Below are positions 24,041-32,351 of a stretch of 64,000 nt of DNA, piece after piece. The translations under genes were made by a program, and so were the position numbers. The notes beneath the pieces were generated by a model that worked only from the letters and a program-made list of their open reading frames with translations, made no database searches and was not told the origin of the DNA. Source of the DNA: Bacillota bacterium (GTDB lineage: Bacteria > Bacillota > Clostridia > Acetivibrionales > DSM-1351); contig JAEXFI010000017.1 in the NCBI GenBank assembly GCA_023400235.1, positions 1 through 64,000 on the forward strand, written 5' to 3'. The number at the start of each line of letters is the position of its first letter. Position 1 is the stretch's first letter.

Positions 24041-25765
24041 ATGTCATACACAGCTTTATACAGAAAATGGAGGCCTCTTGTTTTTGAAGACGTGGTTGAA
24101 CAGGAGCACGTGGTCAGAACTATAAAGAATACGGTGAAGTCCGGACGTATAGGGCATGCATACCTTTTTTGCGGAACCAGGGGTACGGGAAAGACCACAA
24201 TGGCCAAAATATTTGCCAGAGCCATAAACTGTCTGAATACAAGTGATGGAGACCCCTGCAACGAATGTGAAATATGCAGGGGAATATTGAGCGACTCCAT
24301 ACTTGATGTGGTTGAAATAGATGCGGCTTCCAACAACAGTGTAGACAATATAAGAGAGATCAGGGATGAAGTGGTCTATGCACCGTCACAGGCACGGTAC
24401 AAGGTTTATATAATCGATGAGGTACATATGCTCTCCGCTGGTGCCTTCAACGCCCTGTTAAAGACACTTGAAGAACCGCCGGCACACGTGGTTTTCATAC
24501 TTGCTACCACAGATCCTCATAAATTGCCGGCGACCATACTTTCCAGATGTCAGAGGTTTGATTTCAGGAAGATTACTCCCGGAAGCATTTCCGGAAGAGT
24601 AATGGCAATTGCCGGCGCCAGCGGAATAGCACTGGACGACGATGCGTCAATGCTGATTGCCAGATTGGCCGACGGCGCCTTGAGAGATGCGTTAAGTATT
24701 CTGGACCAATGTATTTCGGCTGGAAATAAACACATAACTCATCAGGATGTGCTGGATGCCATTGGAATTGTAAGTGACGATTTTATTTCAGAAATAGTTG
24801 AACATATAAAGGAGATAAATGTGGAGGGGCTTGTAGAGGGCGTGGAAAAGCTATCCTCCAACGGAAGAGACATATTGAGGTTTGCTTCTGATCTGGTGAT
24901 GTACTTTCGAAATCTGCTGCTTTGCAAGATAACCAGAAACCCGGCGGATATCATAGATGTAAGCAGGCAGTATCTGGATAATATGCTTCGGCAGTCGGAG
25001 GCCTTCACCAAGGAGAGAATCATTGCCATAATAAAGGAACTGTCTGCCTTTGAATCCCAGCTTAAATACGCTCTGAACCAGCGTGTTTTTCTGGAGGTAA
25101 TGCTTATTTCCATCAGTGCGGGAAATTTTGGGGAAAGCAAGGAAAACAGTGCGCTGGCCGACAGGCTTACAGACCTTGAGAATGCCATAAGAAACGGAGC
25201 AGGTGCAGTGCCGGCCTCAAGGCAGGCTGATGCTGCCGCCGCACCGCCTTCAAAAGCAGCCAGAATATTGGACAGTGTACCTCCCATACCTGGAGTCAGC
25301 AATTCCCAGAATCCTTTTGCAGCTGCACCTGCAGCTACCGGAGGAGGTACTGCTGTGGGAGACGGTAAGAGTGAAAAGAAGATCTCACAGTATCAACCGC
25401 TGGAAATCTGGCCCGAGGTAATGAAGGAGCTGAAAGCCAGCGGCAGGATGATGCTGGCAACATACCTGACCTCTGCCAGAGCTGTCCGGGGAGATGAAAC
25501 AACAGTGTTTATAGTATTTCCCTCGGGGGTGGGATCGTTTAAGTCGGTGGTAGCAAAGCCCGAGCAGGTTGAGGTATTGATGGATATTATCAGCAGCAAG
25601 CTGGGGAGGCAGATACGCATCAAGTTTATAGACGAAGAGGAGCTTGATGAAATGACTCCTCCACAATTTCCTGAAAAAAATCAAGAGCAGGAAAGCACAC
25701 TGCTTAAAAATGCAAGGGAAATTGCAGACAAGCTGAATGTTCACCTTGATATAATAGACGAATAA
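24041..25765 (+). CDS. dnaX: DNA polymerase III subunits gamma/tau
   Basis: A 574-residue clamp-loader ATPase. Walker A (GTRGTGKTT, about residue 47), a four-Cys zinc module (C...CNECEIC), Walker B DEVHML, sensor 1 ATTDPHKLP and the arginine-finger motif ILSRCQRFDFR. The AAA+ lid and collar follow, with an Ala/Pro-rich linker about 380-440 and a C-terminal domain. It loads the sliding clamp and links the polymerase cores. ATG 24041 follows a GGAAGTGGAG site. I saw no obvious programmed-frameshift heptamer at the gamma boundary, so a full tau form is expected. It leads the dnaX-yaaK-recR group. Confidence 0.96.
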   Translation: MSYTALYRKWRPLVFEDVVEQEHVVRTIKNTVKSGRIGHAYLFCGTRGTGKTTMAKIFARAINCLNTSDGDPCNECEICRGILSDSILDVVEIDAASNNSVDNIREIRDEVVYAPSQARYKVYIIDEVHMLSAGAFNALLKTLEEPPAHVVFILATTDPHKLPATILSRCQRFDFRKITPGSISGRVMAIAGASGIALDDDASMLIARLADGALRDALSILDQCISAGNKHITHQDVLDAIGIVSDDFISEIVEHIKEINVEGLVEGVEKLSSNGRDILRFASDLVMYFRNLLLCKITRNPADIIDVSRQYLDNMLRQSEAFTKERIIAIIKELSAFESQLKYALNQRVFLEVMLISISAGNFGESKENSALADRLTDLENAIRNGAGAVPASRQADAAAAPPSKAARILDSVPPIPGVSNSQNPFAAAPAATGGGTAVGDGKSEKKISQYQPLEIWPEVMKELKASGRMMLATYLTSARAVRGDETTVFIVFPSGVGSFKSVVAKPEQVEVLMDIISSKLGRQIRIKFIDEEELDEMTPPQFPEKNQEQESTLLKNAREIADKLNVHLDIIDE

Positions 25766-25853
25766 GTTATAATAATAAGGAGCAATTAAATAATTGGTAT
25801 TATTTGATTGATTTTTATTAACCTAATTTTTATATACCAGGAGGATGTTATAT

Positions 25854-26219
25854 ATGGCAAAAGGCGGATTCCCGGGAGGCGGTTTTGGAGGCGGCTTCGG
25901 CGGAGGGGGAAATATGAATAACCTGATGAAGCAGGCACAAAAGATGCAGAAGGATATGGAAAAGGCCCAGCAGGAATTGGAAAGCAAGACAGTTGAGGTT
26001 TCTGTAGGAGGCGGAGCTATTTCAATAGTTGCGACGGGTAAAAAGGAAATCAAGGAAATAATTATAAAGCCTGAGGTTGTTGATCCTGAGGATGTGGAAA
26101 TGCTGCAGGACCTTATACTGAGCGCGGTAAATGAGGCTCTCAGAAAGGCCGATGAGATGGCAAACTCTGAGATGGGCAAAATCACAGGTGGTATGGGTGG
26201 ATTCCCTGGCTTGTTCTAA
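25854..26219 (+). CDS. yaaK: YbaB/EbfC-family nucleoid-associated protein
   Basis: A 121-residue protein. It starts with a glycine-rich tail (GGFPGGGFGGGFGGGG), then the helix NNLMKQAQKMQKDMEKAQQEL and the beta pair VEVSVGGGAISIVATGKKEI typical of the dimeric 'tweezer' fold. ATG 25854 is used, 9 bp after AGGAGG; ATG 25845 is too close to it. The gene sits between dnaX and recR as in most Firmicutes and is thought to bind DNA and help replication-recombination. The long N-terminal glycine repeat is longer than in many homologues. Confidence 0.93.
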   Translation: MAKGGFPGGGFGGGFGGGGNMNNLMKQAQKMQKDMEKAQQELESKTVEVSVGGGAISIVATGKKEIKEIIIKPEVVDPEDVEMLQDLILSAVNEALRKADEMANSEMGKITGGMGGFPGLF

Positions 26220-26301
26220 AGTCTATTGTCATGGACCCAAGGCCGTTGATTTAAAAGTCAATTGGTATGTGAAGGCACATTCAAATTAAATTCTAACATT
26301 T

Positions 26302-26333
26302 AACGAAAGCGCTCTGTAGGGCGTTTTTGTTAA
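26302..26333 (+). terminator. Weak hairpin between yaaK and recR
   Basis: AACGAAAGCGC pairs loosely with GGCGTTTTTGTT. It may attenuate read-through into recR. Confidence 0.4.
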
Positions 26334-26385
26334 TAAGGAGTAAAAAGGGAAGCTGCTGCTCAAAAGCTGCGGCTGGGGAGGTAAA

Positions 26386-26982
26386 ATGGATTATTACGCA
26401 GTTCCTGTGGCTAAGCTGGTAGAAGAATTTCAAAAATTGCCTGGTATTGGACACAAGTCTGCTCAAAGACTTGCTTTTCACGTTATAAATATGCCCATGG
26501 AAAAGGTACAGGGACTTGCAAACTCCATACTGGATGCAAAGCAGAAGACAAGGTACTGCTCGGTTTGCAGCAATCTTACCGATGTGGATCCATGTCCTTT
26601 GTGCAGCGGCACCTCCAGAGACAAGACGTCCATATGTGTGGTACAGGATGCCAGAGATGTTGTGGCCATGGAGCGTACCAGAGAATTCAAAGGGCTGTAT
26701 CATGTGTTGCACGGTGCGATTTCACCCATGCAGGGAATAGGGCCTGAGGAAATACGCATAAAGGAGCTGCTCAAAAGGCTGAGCGGAGAGGTAAAGGAAG
26801 TCATTCTGGCCACCAATCCCAATGTGGAGGGAGAAGCCACAGCAATGTACATTTCAAAGCTTATAAAGCCTCTGGGTATAAAGACTACCAGGATAGCCCA
26901 CGGCATTCCGGTAGGGGGCGATTTGGAATATGCCGATGAAGTCACGCTGGCCAAAGCTTTTGAAGGAAGGCGGGAAATCTGA
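26386..26982 (+). CDS. recR: Recombination mediator protein RecR
   Basis: A 198-residue protein of standard length. It has a helix-hairpin-helix (LPGIGHKSAQRLAFHVI), a zinc finger (CSVCSNLTDVDPCPLC), a Toprim domain beginning ICVVQDARDVVAMER, and the Walker B-like end GGDLEYADEVTLAKAFEGRREI. With RecF/RecO it loads RecA at gaps. ATG 26386 follows GGGAGG. It is the distal gene of the dnaX group. Confidence 0.96.
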   Translation: MDYYAVPVAKLVEEFQKLPGIGHKSAQRLAFHVINMPMEKVQGLANSILDAKQKTRYCSVCSNLTDVDPCPLCSGTSRDKTSICVVQDARDVVAMERTREFKGLYHVLHGAISPMQGIGPEEIRIKELLKRLSGEVKEVILATNPNVEGEATAMYISKLIKPLGIKTTRIAHGIPVGGDLEYADEVTLAKAFEGRREI

Positions 26983-27047
26983 GGTGCGCAATTAATGCAG
27001 CCTTATAAGGTTTGCTTTGGTCAGACTTTATGGAATCAGGTGATTGG

Positions 27048-27725
27048 ATGAAAATACAAGGATGTGAAAAGTTTAATTTAATAAACGAGGGCAACCAGGT
27101 TAAACCTAATTATGATTTAAGCCATAAGGAAATATATATTGACTTATATATCAGTAAAGAAAAACAATTATTTACAGTTGGAAGAGCCGACGACAATTAT
27201 ATATGCTGGTGCTCCCATACACAGGTTATGGATAAGGAGCATAATGAAAAAATTTTCAATTATATTGCAAATAGTCAATTTTCAACCTTTTCTAATGAAT
27301 ATAAGGTTCTCGGAACCAACAAGTATGAAGAAATCCAAAAGTGGTATCACTGTTCGATTACAAGGACATCAGTTAAGGGAATGCTATGGTCTACTCCGTT
27401 CGGTGCTTATTACGGTTTGGAAAACAGGGAGGAACATGGAGGCTTCTTTTCCAGGGATATAATTAGATTTTTTGATGACCTGTTAAGCTTGTGTGAATTT
27501 AGAGCAGATGGACTGGGATATAAGCATATATTGGAGCATTATCTCCATGTACTTGGAAAAGACAGTGATTATGGCTATTATTATAAGATGAAACCTTTGA
27601 TTTCAATATTGGAAAAGGAAGCCTATCTGAGAATTTGTCCTGACGAAAGGATAAGGAACTTGTACTTGAAGTGCATGAAGGAGTGCAGCTCATTATACAA
27701 CGGATATATGACGGCGGTAAGATGA
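27048..27725 (+). CDS. Hypothetical protein
   Basis: A 225-residue soluble protein rich in Tyr, Trp and Asn, without signal peptide or membrane segment. Visible elements include YICWCSHTQVMDKEH and GGFFSRDIIRFFDDLLSLCEF. I do not recognise a family. ATG 27048 is preceded by AGGTGAT. The next gene (acetyltransferase) begins 17 bp after its stop, so they are likely co-transcribed. Confidence 0.55.
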   Translation: MKIQGCEKFNLINEGNQVKPNYDLSHKEIYIDLYISKEKQLFTVGRADDNYICWCSHTQVMDKEHNEKIFNYIANSQFSTFSNEYKVLGTNKYEEIQKWYHCSITRTSVKGMLWSTPFGAYYGLENREEHGGFFSRDIIRFFDDLLSLCEFRADGLGYKHILEHYLHVLGKDSDYGYYYKMKPLISILEKEAYLRICPDERIRNLYLKCMKECSSLYNGYMTAVR

Positions 27726-27742
27726 AAAGAGGGATGTCTGGC

Positions 27743-28297
27743 ATGTTTGATATTTATGAGGAATGTCCGCAATACAGGAGCGGGCTTGTGAGCTTGAGAA
27801 AAACAGCTGGGGAGGATGCCCAAGAACTTCTGAAGTGTTATTCCGACCTGGAGGCAGTGCCTTTTTTCAATTCTGACAACTGCCACGGAGATGACTTTCA
27901 TTATGCCACAGTTGAAAGAATGCTTCAGGCAATTGAGTTCTGGGATTTTTCATACAGGAACAGGTACTTCGTCAGATGGACCGTAAGCCTTAACAGTACT
28001 GGAGAGAAGGTTGGGACTGTAGAAATGTTTCACAGATTGGCAGAAGATGAATTCAACCATTATGGCGTACTTCGGATTGATTTGCAGAGCAGGTGTGAAA
28101 CCCGGGAAATCATCGGTGATATCTTGAATATTGCCAGAAATCATTTTTATACGGCCTTTGATGTAAAGGACATACTTACAAAAGCTGTACCGGAGGCTGC
28201 TCAGCGTATTTTGGCACTGACTGAAGCAGGCTTTACCCCAATTGACAAAAAGCTTATGACCTATGACCACTATTTCTGGGCAAAAATGCCGGAATAG
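27743..28297 (+). CDS. GNAT-family N-acetyltransferase (RimJ-like)
   Basis: A 184-residue acetyltransferase of the Acetyltransf_3 type. Strand-helix order fits GNAT: LVSLRKTAGEDAQELLKCY at the start, the central VRWTVSLNSTGEKVGTVEMF, VLRIDLQSRCETREIIGDIL where the acetyl-CoA loop should be, and LALTEAGFTPIDKK at the end. The R-x-x-G-x-G/A loop is poorly kept, so activity is less certain. ATG 27743 is preferred, with AAGAGGG 9 bp upstream. The last codons (HYFWAKMPE) recur as a relic at 31883-31915. Confidence 0.65.
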   Translation: MFDIYEECPQYRSGLVSLRKTAGEDAQELLKCYSDLEAVPFFNSDNCHGDDFHYATVERMLQAIEFWDFSYRNRYFVRWTVSLNSTGEKVGTVEMFHRLAEDEFNHYGVLRIDLQSRCETREIIGDILNIARNHFYTAFDVKDILTKAVPEAAQRILALTEAGFTPIDKKLMTYDHYFWAKMPE

Positions 28298-28334
28298 AGG
28301 TATACATTAGACTAATAGTGCATTCTGTTTTAAT

Positions 28335-28700
28335 CCTTATCTTTGCAGTTCGTTTAAAAACCCTCATGGACTCAATGGATTCCGCACTGATAACACGTTC
28401 AGGGAGCAGGCAGTACTGTCGGCGGCAGCAGGGTCTATTTTTAGAATATCCATGAAGAACCTCCTGATAATGTGATGTTTTTTAATGTAAGTTCCGTCAG
28501 GCTATTTCCGGCCGCAGTAAGGTGTATTTCTCCATACTTATCACTCACGAATAATCAGTTTTTTCTTGGCAAGTGTCGGCATAGCGCTGTTGGTACTTGC
28601 CTTTGTGACGTTCAAACGCGCTGCAATTTCCCATACCGGAACCTTCTGACCCTGAAGCAGGCGAATTTCACTATATTTGTACAGGGATGCCCTTATATCA
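28335..28700 (-). pseudogene. DtxR/MntR-family metal-dependent repressor, frameshifted
   Basis: Reading the minus strand gives consecutive pieces of one DtxR/MntR protein in changing frames. The winged helix appears as VPVWEIAARLNVTKAST and AMPTLAKKKLIIRE then a stop at 28541. The wing is next, DKYGEIHLTAAGNSLTE, then the dimerisation and metal-site helix IKKHHIIRRFFMDILKIDP, and finally RVISAESIESMRVF. At least three frame changes and one in-frame stop separate them, and the first few residues are missing. The gene cannot make an intact repressor. It lies divergent from, and about 130 bp before, a promoter carrying a DtxR-type palindrome, so it was probably the local regulator. Confidence 0.75.
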
Positions 28701-28828
28701 AATTAAAAGGGTGTCTATTGCAAGAATCAAGGAAAAAGTATGTATACTTTCAGGGAAAAAAGTGATAGCAGCGTACATAAAAAGTTGGAACCCCACGAAA
28801 AAATGTAAAAAAATTTGACCATATACAG

Positions 28829-28879
28829 TTGACATGTTTTGCGGACAATCATATAATGAAAAAGTTAGATTAATCTAAC
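28829..28879 (+). promoter_or_regulatory. Strong promoter with DtxR-type palindromic operator
   Basis: TTGACA (28829-28834) and TATAAT (28852-28857), spacer 17 bp, form an excellent sigma-A promoter. A perfect 16-bp palindrome GTTAGATTAATCTAAC (28864-28879) covers the expected start point. Its TTAG...CTAA arms match operators of DtxR/IdeR/MntR repressors. It would repress the redox operon when the metal is plentiful. The metal is not identified. Confidence 0.75.
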
Positions 28880-29024
28880 ACTCGAGTGGAAATAAAAAAA
28901 TTTAGTATTGAAGAACCAGCTAATTAATAGTCTGGCTTTAGTATGAGTTATCAGTTTGGACAAAGCCTTAAAAATATAAAGAGAGGAAGGTATGCTGGAA
29001 TAAGACCACGGCATACAAGTAAAA

Positions 29025-30464
29025 ATGGAGATTAATTTTAAAAAAGCAGGTATAATCGGTTTGGCATTAACAGTGTCCCTGACACTGTTGTCGGGCTGCT
29101 CGGCTATAGAAGGTACCGGAGAATCCTCTGAGGACAAATCTGTGTCTCAAATGTCACAGGCAGGTGATACTGCCGCTGGGGCAAAGGGTGATGCAGCATT
29201 GCCCGAAACAGAATGGCTATCCGCTTATAACGGCCCGGATAAGGAAGATGACCGAATGTTTGGCGTGGCTGTCGGGTCCGACGGCAGCTATATTGCCGTA
29301 GCGAATTCGGAAAATGCAGATGAAAGTAAAACAGCGGTGTATCTAAAATATAAGGCAGACGGTACTCAGGAATGGGCAAAGCAGATTCCCGACACCCATT
29401 TGCAGGCAGTAATAGAAACTAAAAGCGGATATCTGGCTGTGGGAAGCACCACCTCTAAAGGGGAGCCGTTCTTTAAAGAAACCGGGGCGGCAGCAACAGG
29501 AGAACCGGACACCAATGCGGCTGCGGTGCTGTTTGATAAGGAAGGGAAAATTATTTGGGCAAAATCCTTCGGAGGCAGTGGCTATGATGTATTTACAGGG
29601 CATGTGTGGAGCGGATCGGGTTATCCGTCAGAATTGCCTGACGGAAACTTCCTGATACTTGGGAATACATTTTCGGAGGATGGGGATTTTAAGGGAAGAC
29701 ATATAGGGGCAAGTGACGGTTTTCTGCTTGAAATAAATCCCGATGGAAATCTTGTATCGGTAAATCTTTATGGGGGAAGCGGTAGCGACATATTACATGA
29801 GGCAATTGTTCTGGAGGACGGCAGTATATTAATCAGCGGCATAACGAATCCGCCTGCGGAAGAAAAAACCAAAAAGGTTCTCCCCGCCGACGGAATGTTC
29901 AAAGGATTGTCCGATGGCTGGGATGAAAGCAGCGTATTTGTAGCAAAGCTTGACAAAAATAAAAATATTCTTTGGACTAAACTTATTAATGCACATGGCC
30001 CCTGGGTTATCGGAATGACTAAGGCAAAGGACGGAGGAATTCTGTTGGCTGCGGACGGTATGAAGGAAACCGCTGAGGATGAGGCAACCAGCCTGTATCT
30101 TTACAAGCTGGATGCTTCCGGCAATACGCTCTGGGAGAAAGCTTACAGCAATGATAAGGGGGATGGTGCAAAGATTTTTGTAACTTCCTTAAGGGGAGCT
30201 GCCGACGGAACCTATCTACTTTCGGGAGAGGTTCATTACAAATCTGTTATCGAACCCGACTCTGAAGGCATGCGCGGCTGGCTTGGGTGCGTGGATGAAA
30301 CTGGCAAGCTGGTGTGGGAGCGGAACTTTGAAGGCACCGACTATGAATTGCATATACATGCTGAACCCGCCCCTGACGGAGGGGTTGTTTTAGCAGCCCA
30401 GAAGGCTTCCGAAGAAGGAGACTGGGATGCGGTACTGATGAAATATGCACCCTATAAGGACTAG
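29025..30464 (+). CDS. Lipoprotein with beta-propeller-like repeats
   Basis: A 479-residue surface lipoprotein with lipobox LLSGC (Cys near residue 26). After a linker it has repeated blades of about 50-60 residues, each ending in an aromatic-turn pattern such as YKADGTQEWAKQI, DKEGKIIWAKSFGGSG, DASGNTLWEKAYSND and DETGKLVWERNFEG. These resemble PQQ-like or delta-60 beta-propeller repeats. It should sit outside the membrane with the two following genes. The start ATG 29025 lacks a good ribosome site, so the true start may differ. It is first in the operon under the DtxR-type palindrome. Its partner or ligand is unknown. Confidence 0.7.
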   Translation: MEINFKKAGIIGLALTVSLTLLSGCSAIEGTGESSEDKSVSQMSQAGDTAAGAKGDAALPETEWLSAYNGPDKEDDRMFGVAVGSDGSYIAVANSENADESKTAVYLKYKADGTQEWAKQIPDTHLQAVIETKSGYLAVGSTTSKGEPFFKETGAAATGEPDTNAAAVLFDKEGKIIWAKSFGGSGYDVFTGHVWSGSGYPSELPDGNFLILGNTFSEDGDFKGRHIGASDGFLLEINPDGNLVSVNLYGGSGSDILHEAIVLEDGSILISGITNPPAEEKTKKVLPADGMFKGLSDGWDESSVFVAKLDKNKNILWTKLINAHGPWVIGMTKAKDGGILLAADGMKETAEDEATSLYLYKLDASGNTLWEKAYSNDKGDGAKIFVTSLRGAADGTYLLSGEVHYKSVIEPDSEGMRGWLGCVDETGKLVWERNFEGTDYELHIHAEPAPDGGVVLAAQKASEEGDWDAVLMKYAPYKD

Positions 30465-30562
30465 CATTACATATTTTTTGGTGTTATGGATTTCTGCCAC
30501 TGCAATACAGGGGCAGAAATCCTCAATATGATTTTTACCGGAAATGCAAGAGAGGAGAAAAA

Positions 30563-31282
30563 ATGTTGCTATTATTGGGGCTGGTGCAAGTATTCATTTT
30601 TATATTTGCAGCCCGTAAAACTCTTAAAAAGTACCCTGCACGCTTCTACACAGCTGCAGTGTGCGTGGTGTTTTTTTTATCAGGGGATATTTTGCTGGGA
30701 TTTTCCGCAGAATGGCCGGATTGGATTCAGGACTATATTTTGTCTGCTTTTCAGCGAGGCTCCTTTGCAACCTCCCTGTTTATAGTTGTAATGTTTATGG
30801 GGGCGCTGGATAAAAAACGGCCCGCTGTCAGGGCTTTATTCAAGATTCGAGCTGAATTATCCATTGTGGCATCCATTTTGACCTTTGGGCACAATCTTAT
30901 ATACGGCTGGTCCTATTTTCCAATGCTATTTACGAGACCGGAGGATATGCGTCCGGAATATGCTGCGGCCTCGGTGGTGACTATTGTGCTGCTGGTGCTT
31001 ATGATACCTCTTTTTATTACCTCCTTTTCAAAAATCCGCCAGAGGATGGAGGGACGTAGCTGGAAAAGGTTGCAGCGGCTGGCATATCCTTTTTATATTC
31101 TGATTTACGTGCATGTGCTGATTCTGTTTATACCAAGATGGAATCTGGGAGGGAACTATGTCTCGGGTATTCTGGCATATACGGCAGTATATGCAGCCTA
31201 TGCCACCCTGCGACTCAGAAGATTTTTCAATGATAGGAAGCATAAGCAGCTGCAGTTCAGCCGGGTCACTGCACGCCAGTGA
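30563..31282 (+). CDS. Ferric-reductase-like / MsrQ-like membrane haem protein
   Basis: A 239-residue protein with six helices. It matches the ferric reductase-like transmembrane domain: RAELSIVASILTFGHN contains candidate haem ligand His110, and WKRLQRLAYPFYILIYVHVLI matches the MsrQ W-x-x-L-H-R-L...H segment with candidate ligand His184. The first His of that segment is Gln here (Gln171), so one of the usual ligands is missing and probably a single b haem is bound. Such proteins pass electrons across the membrane. Ribosome site GAGGAGA precedes ATG 30563. It lies between two lipoproteins, one an FMN-binding protein, suggesting an extracytoplasmic electron route. Confidence 0.75.
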   Translation: MLLLLGLVQVFIFIFAARKTLKKYPARFYTAAVCVVFFLSGDILLGFSAEWPDWIQDYILSAFQRGSFATSLFIVVMFMGALDKKRPAVRALFKIRAELSIVASILTFGHNLIYGWSYFPMLFTRPEDMRPEYAAASVVTIVLLVLMIPLFITSFSKIRQRMEGRSWKRLQRLAYPFYILIYVHVLILFIPRWNLGGNYVSGILAYTAVYAAYATLRLRRFFNDRKHKQLQFSRVTARQ

Positions 31283-31315
31283 AAAGACATAAAAGCCAAG
31301 AAGGAGAAAATTCAT

Positions 31316-31729
31316 ATGAAAATAAAGTTGCTTTTAATATGCGCAGCTGTAATGCTGACACTTCTCGGTGCCGGTTGTTCTTCATCACAAACGGCACAAA
31401 AAGATAAACCATCAGTCGGAACCCAGGAAATAGGACTGTCTGCGGCTGAGGGGAGCATTGAAGATGGTACCTACCCGGGAGTGGCCAGGGGTTATAAAAA
31501 AGGCCTTCATGTAAATGTAACAGTAGAGAACAGTAAAATCGTAGATGTGGAGATCGGGAAAAATAATGAGGATGAGCCATACTTGACCGATTCACTGGTG
31601 GTAATCAAGCAAATCGTAGAAACCCAGTCTACAGAAATAGATGCTGTTGCAGGTGCAACCAAGACCTGCAAGGGAATTGCCAAGGCGGTGGACAATGCAT
31701 TGGACAATGCAGCGGAGCATTCCAAATAA
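31316..31729 (+). CDS. FMN-binding domain lipoprotein
   Basis: A 137-residue lipoprotein. The lipobox is LGAGC (Cys21). The mature part is one FMN_bind domain: GTYPGVARGYKKGLHVNVTV, the repeat IVDVEIGKNNEDEPY, and the flavinylation motif DAVAGATKTCKGI, in which Thr115 is the expected site of covalent FMN attachment. The canonical Ser/Thr four positions into the motif is Ala112. An ApbE flavin transferase would be required; none lies in the window. With the haem protein upstream it forms a plausible flavin-haem electron chain at the cell surface. Ribosome site AAGGAGA precedes ATG 31316. Confidence 0.82.
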   Translation: MKIKLLLICAAVMLTLLGAGCSSSQTAQKDKPSVGTQEIGLSAAEGSIEDGTYPGVARGYKKGLHVNVTVENSKIVDVEIGKNNEDEPYLTDSLVVIKQIVETQSTEIDAVAGATKTCKGIAKAVDNALDNAAEHSK

Positions 31730-31765
31730 CTTACTTGGCAAGGTATTTTGTTTCAACTGCAGCAA

Positions 31766-31822
31766 AAGATAAGGGCACCGGGTTCGAAGGTGATTTTTCA
31801 AACCCAGGTGCCTGTTATCTTG
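31766..31822 (+). terminator. Long hairpin after the redox operon
   Basis: AAGATAAGGGCACCGGGTT pairs with AACCCAGGTGCCTGTTATCTT over nearly 20 bp with a 16-base loop. There is no long T-run, so it may protect the mRNA 3' end as much as terminate. Confidence 0.6.
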
Positions 31823-31882
31823 CAATACTTAAGATACTTTAACCGGCAGCTTGGTATAAATTGCAAAAAGCATATATCCTTT

Positions 31883-31915
31883 TATCATTATTTTTTGGAA
31901 AAAATGCCGGAATAG
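31883..31915 (+). pseudogene. Relic of an acetyltransferase 3' end
   Basis: The frame YHYFLEKMPE then TAG matches the last residues DHYFWAKMPE of the acetyltransferase ending at 28297. The stretch AAAAATGCCGGAATAG is identical in both. It is a 3' fragment of a paralogue or of a duplicated copy. Confidence 0.6.
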
Positions 31916-32351
31916 GCTAATTTATAAGGTTCTTACTTGTTTATGTCTGTAAAATGGTATAGAATATTAAGTACTATTATCGGTTTAGCTGTTTTTTATA
32001 ATGTTACATAAAGTGAAAGCCGGAGCATTGCCCCTGTTTAGGATGCCTTAATACTGCTACTTGGACAATATCGGGAAATAATGCAGAATATAATTATGAC
32101 TTACTGAAGAGTAAGGATTTGACTGTCACGAAAGCATGTATGAATAAAATTTATACATTTTAGACAGAAATTGGGTTAGTAAAATTGTTAATTATATCCA
32201 ATATTTTTTTTCAAACTTATTATATAATATTCATTATTAAGATTCATTTTGAATTATTTATTTTTAATAAGTCAATTTGAATATTCATTTTGAATTATCA
32301 TAAAGCCAATTACGGTTGACTTTGCGAAAATGGAAACAGGAGTGATCAGAT
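31916..32351. other. AT-rich gap before the diguanylate cyclase
   Basis: About 435 bp without a supported gene. It contains a direct repeat ATTCATTTTGAATTAT (at about 32243 and 32284). Just before the gene there is a block AAGCCAAT...TTGACTTTG that recurs upstream of the VTC gene (about 38003). No clean promoter was found. Confidence 0.5.

Larger units (their letters stand above)
28298..29024. other. Gap between acetyltransferase and redox operon
   Basis: About 730 bp. It holds the broken DtxR-family gene (28335-28700, minus), the operon promoter and palindrome (28829-28879) and a 160-base 5' UTR. No intact gene is present. Confidence 0.6.

Noticed and set aside
25640..25700. Programmed frameshift in dnaX at an A-run
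   Set aside because: The A-run lies near the 3' end, not at the gamma boundary, and no stimulatory hairpin with an early stop is seen.
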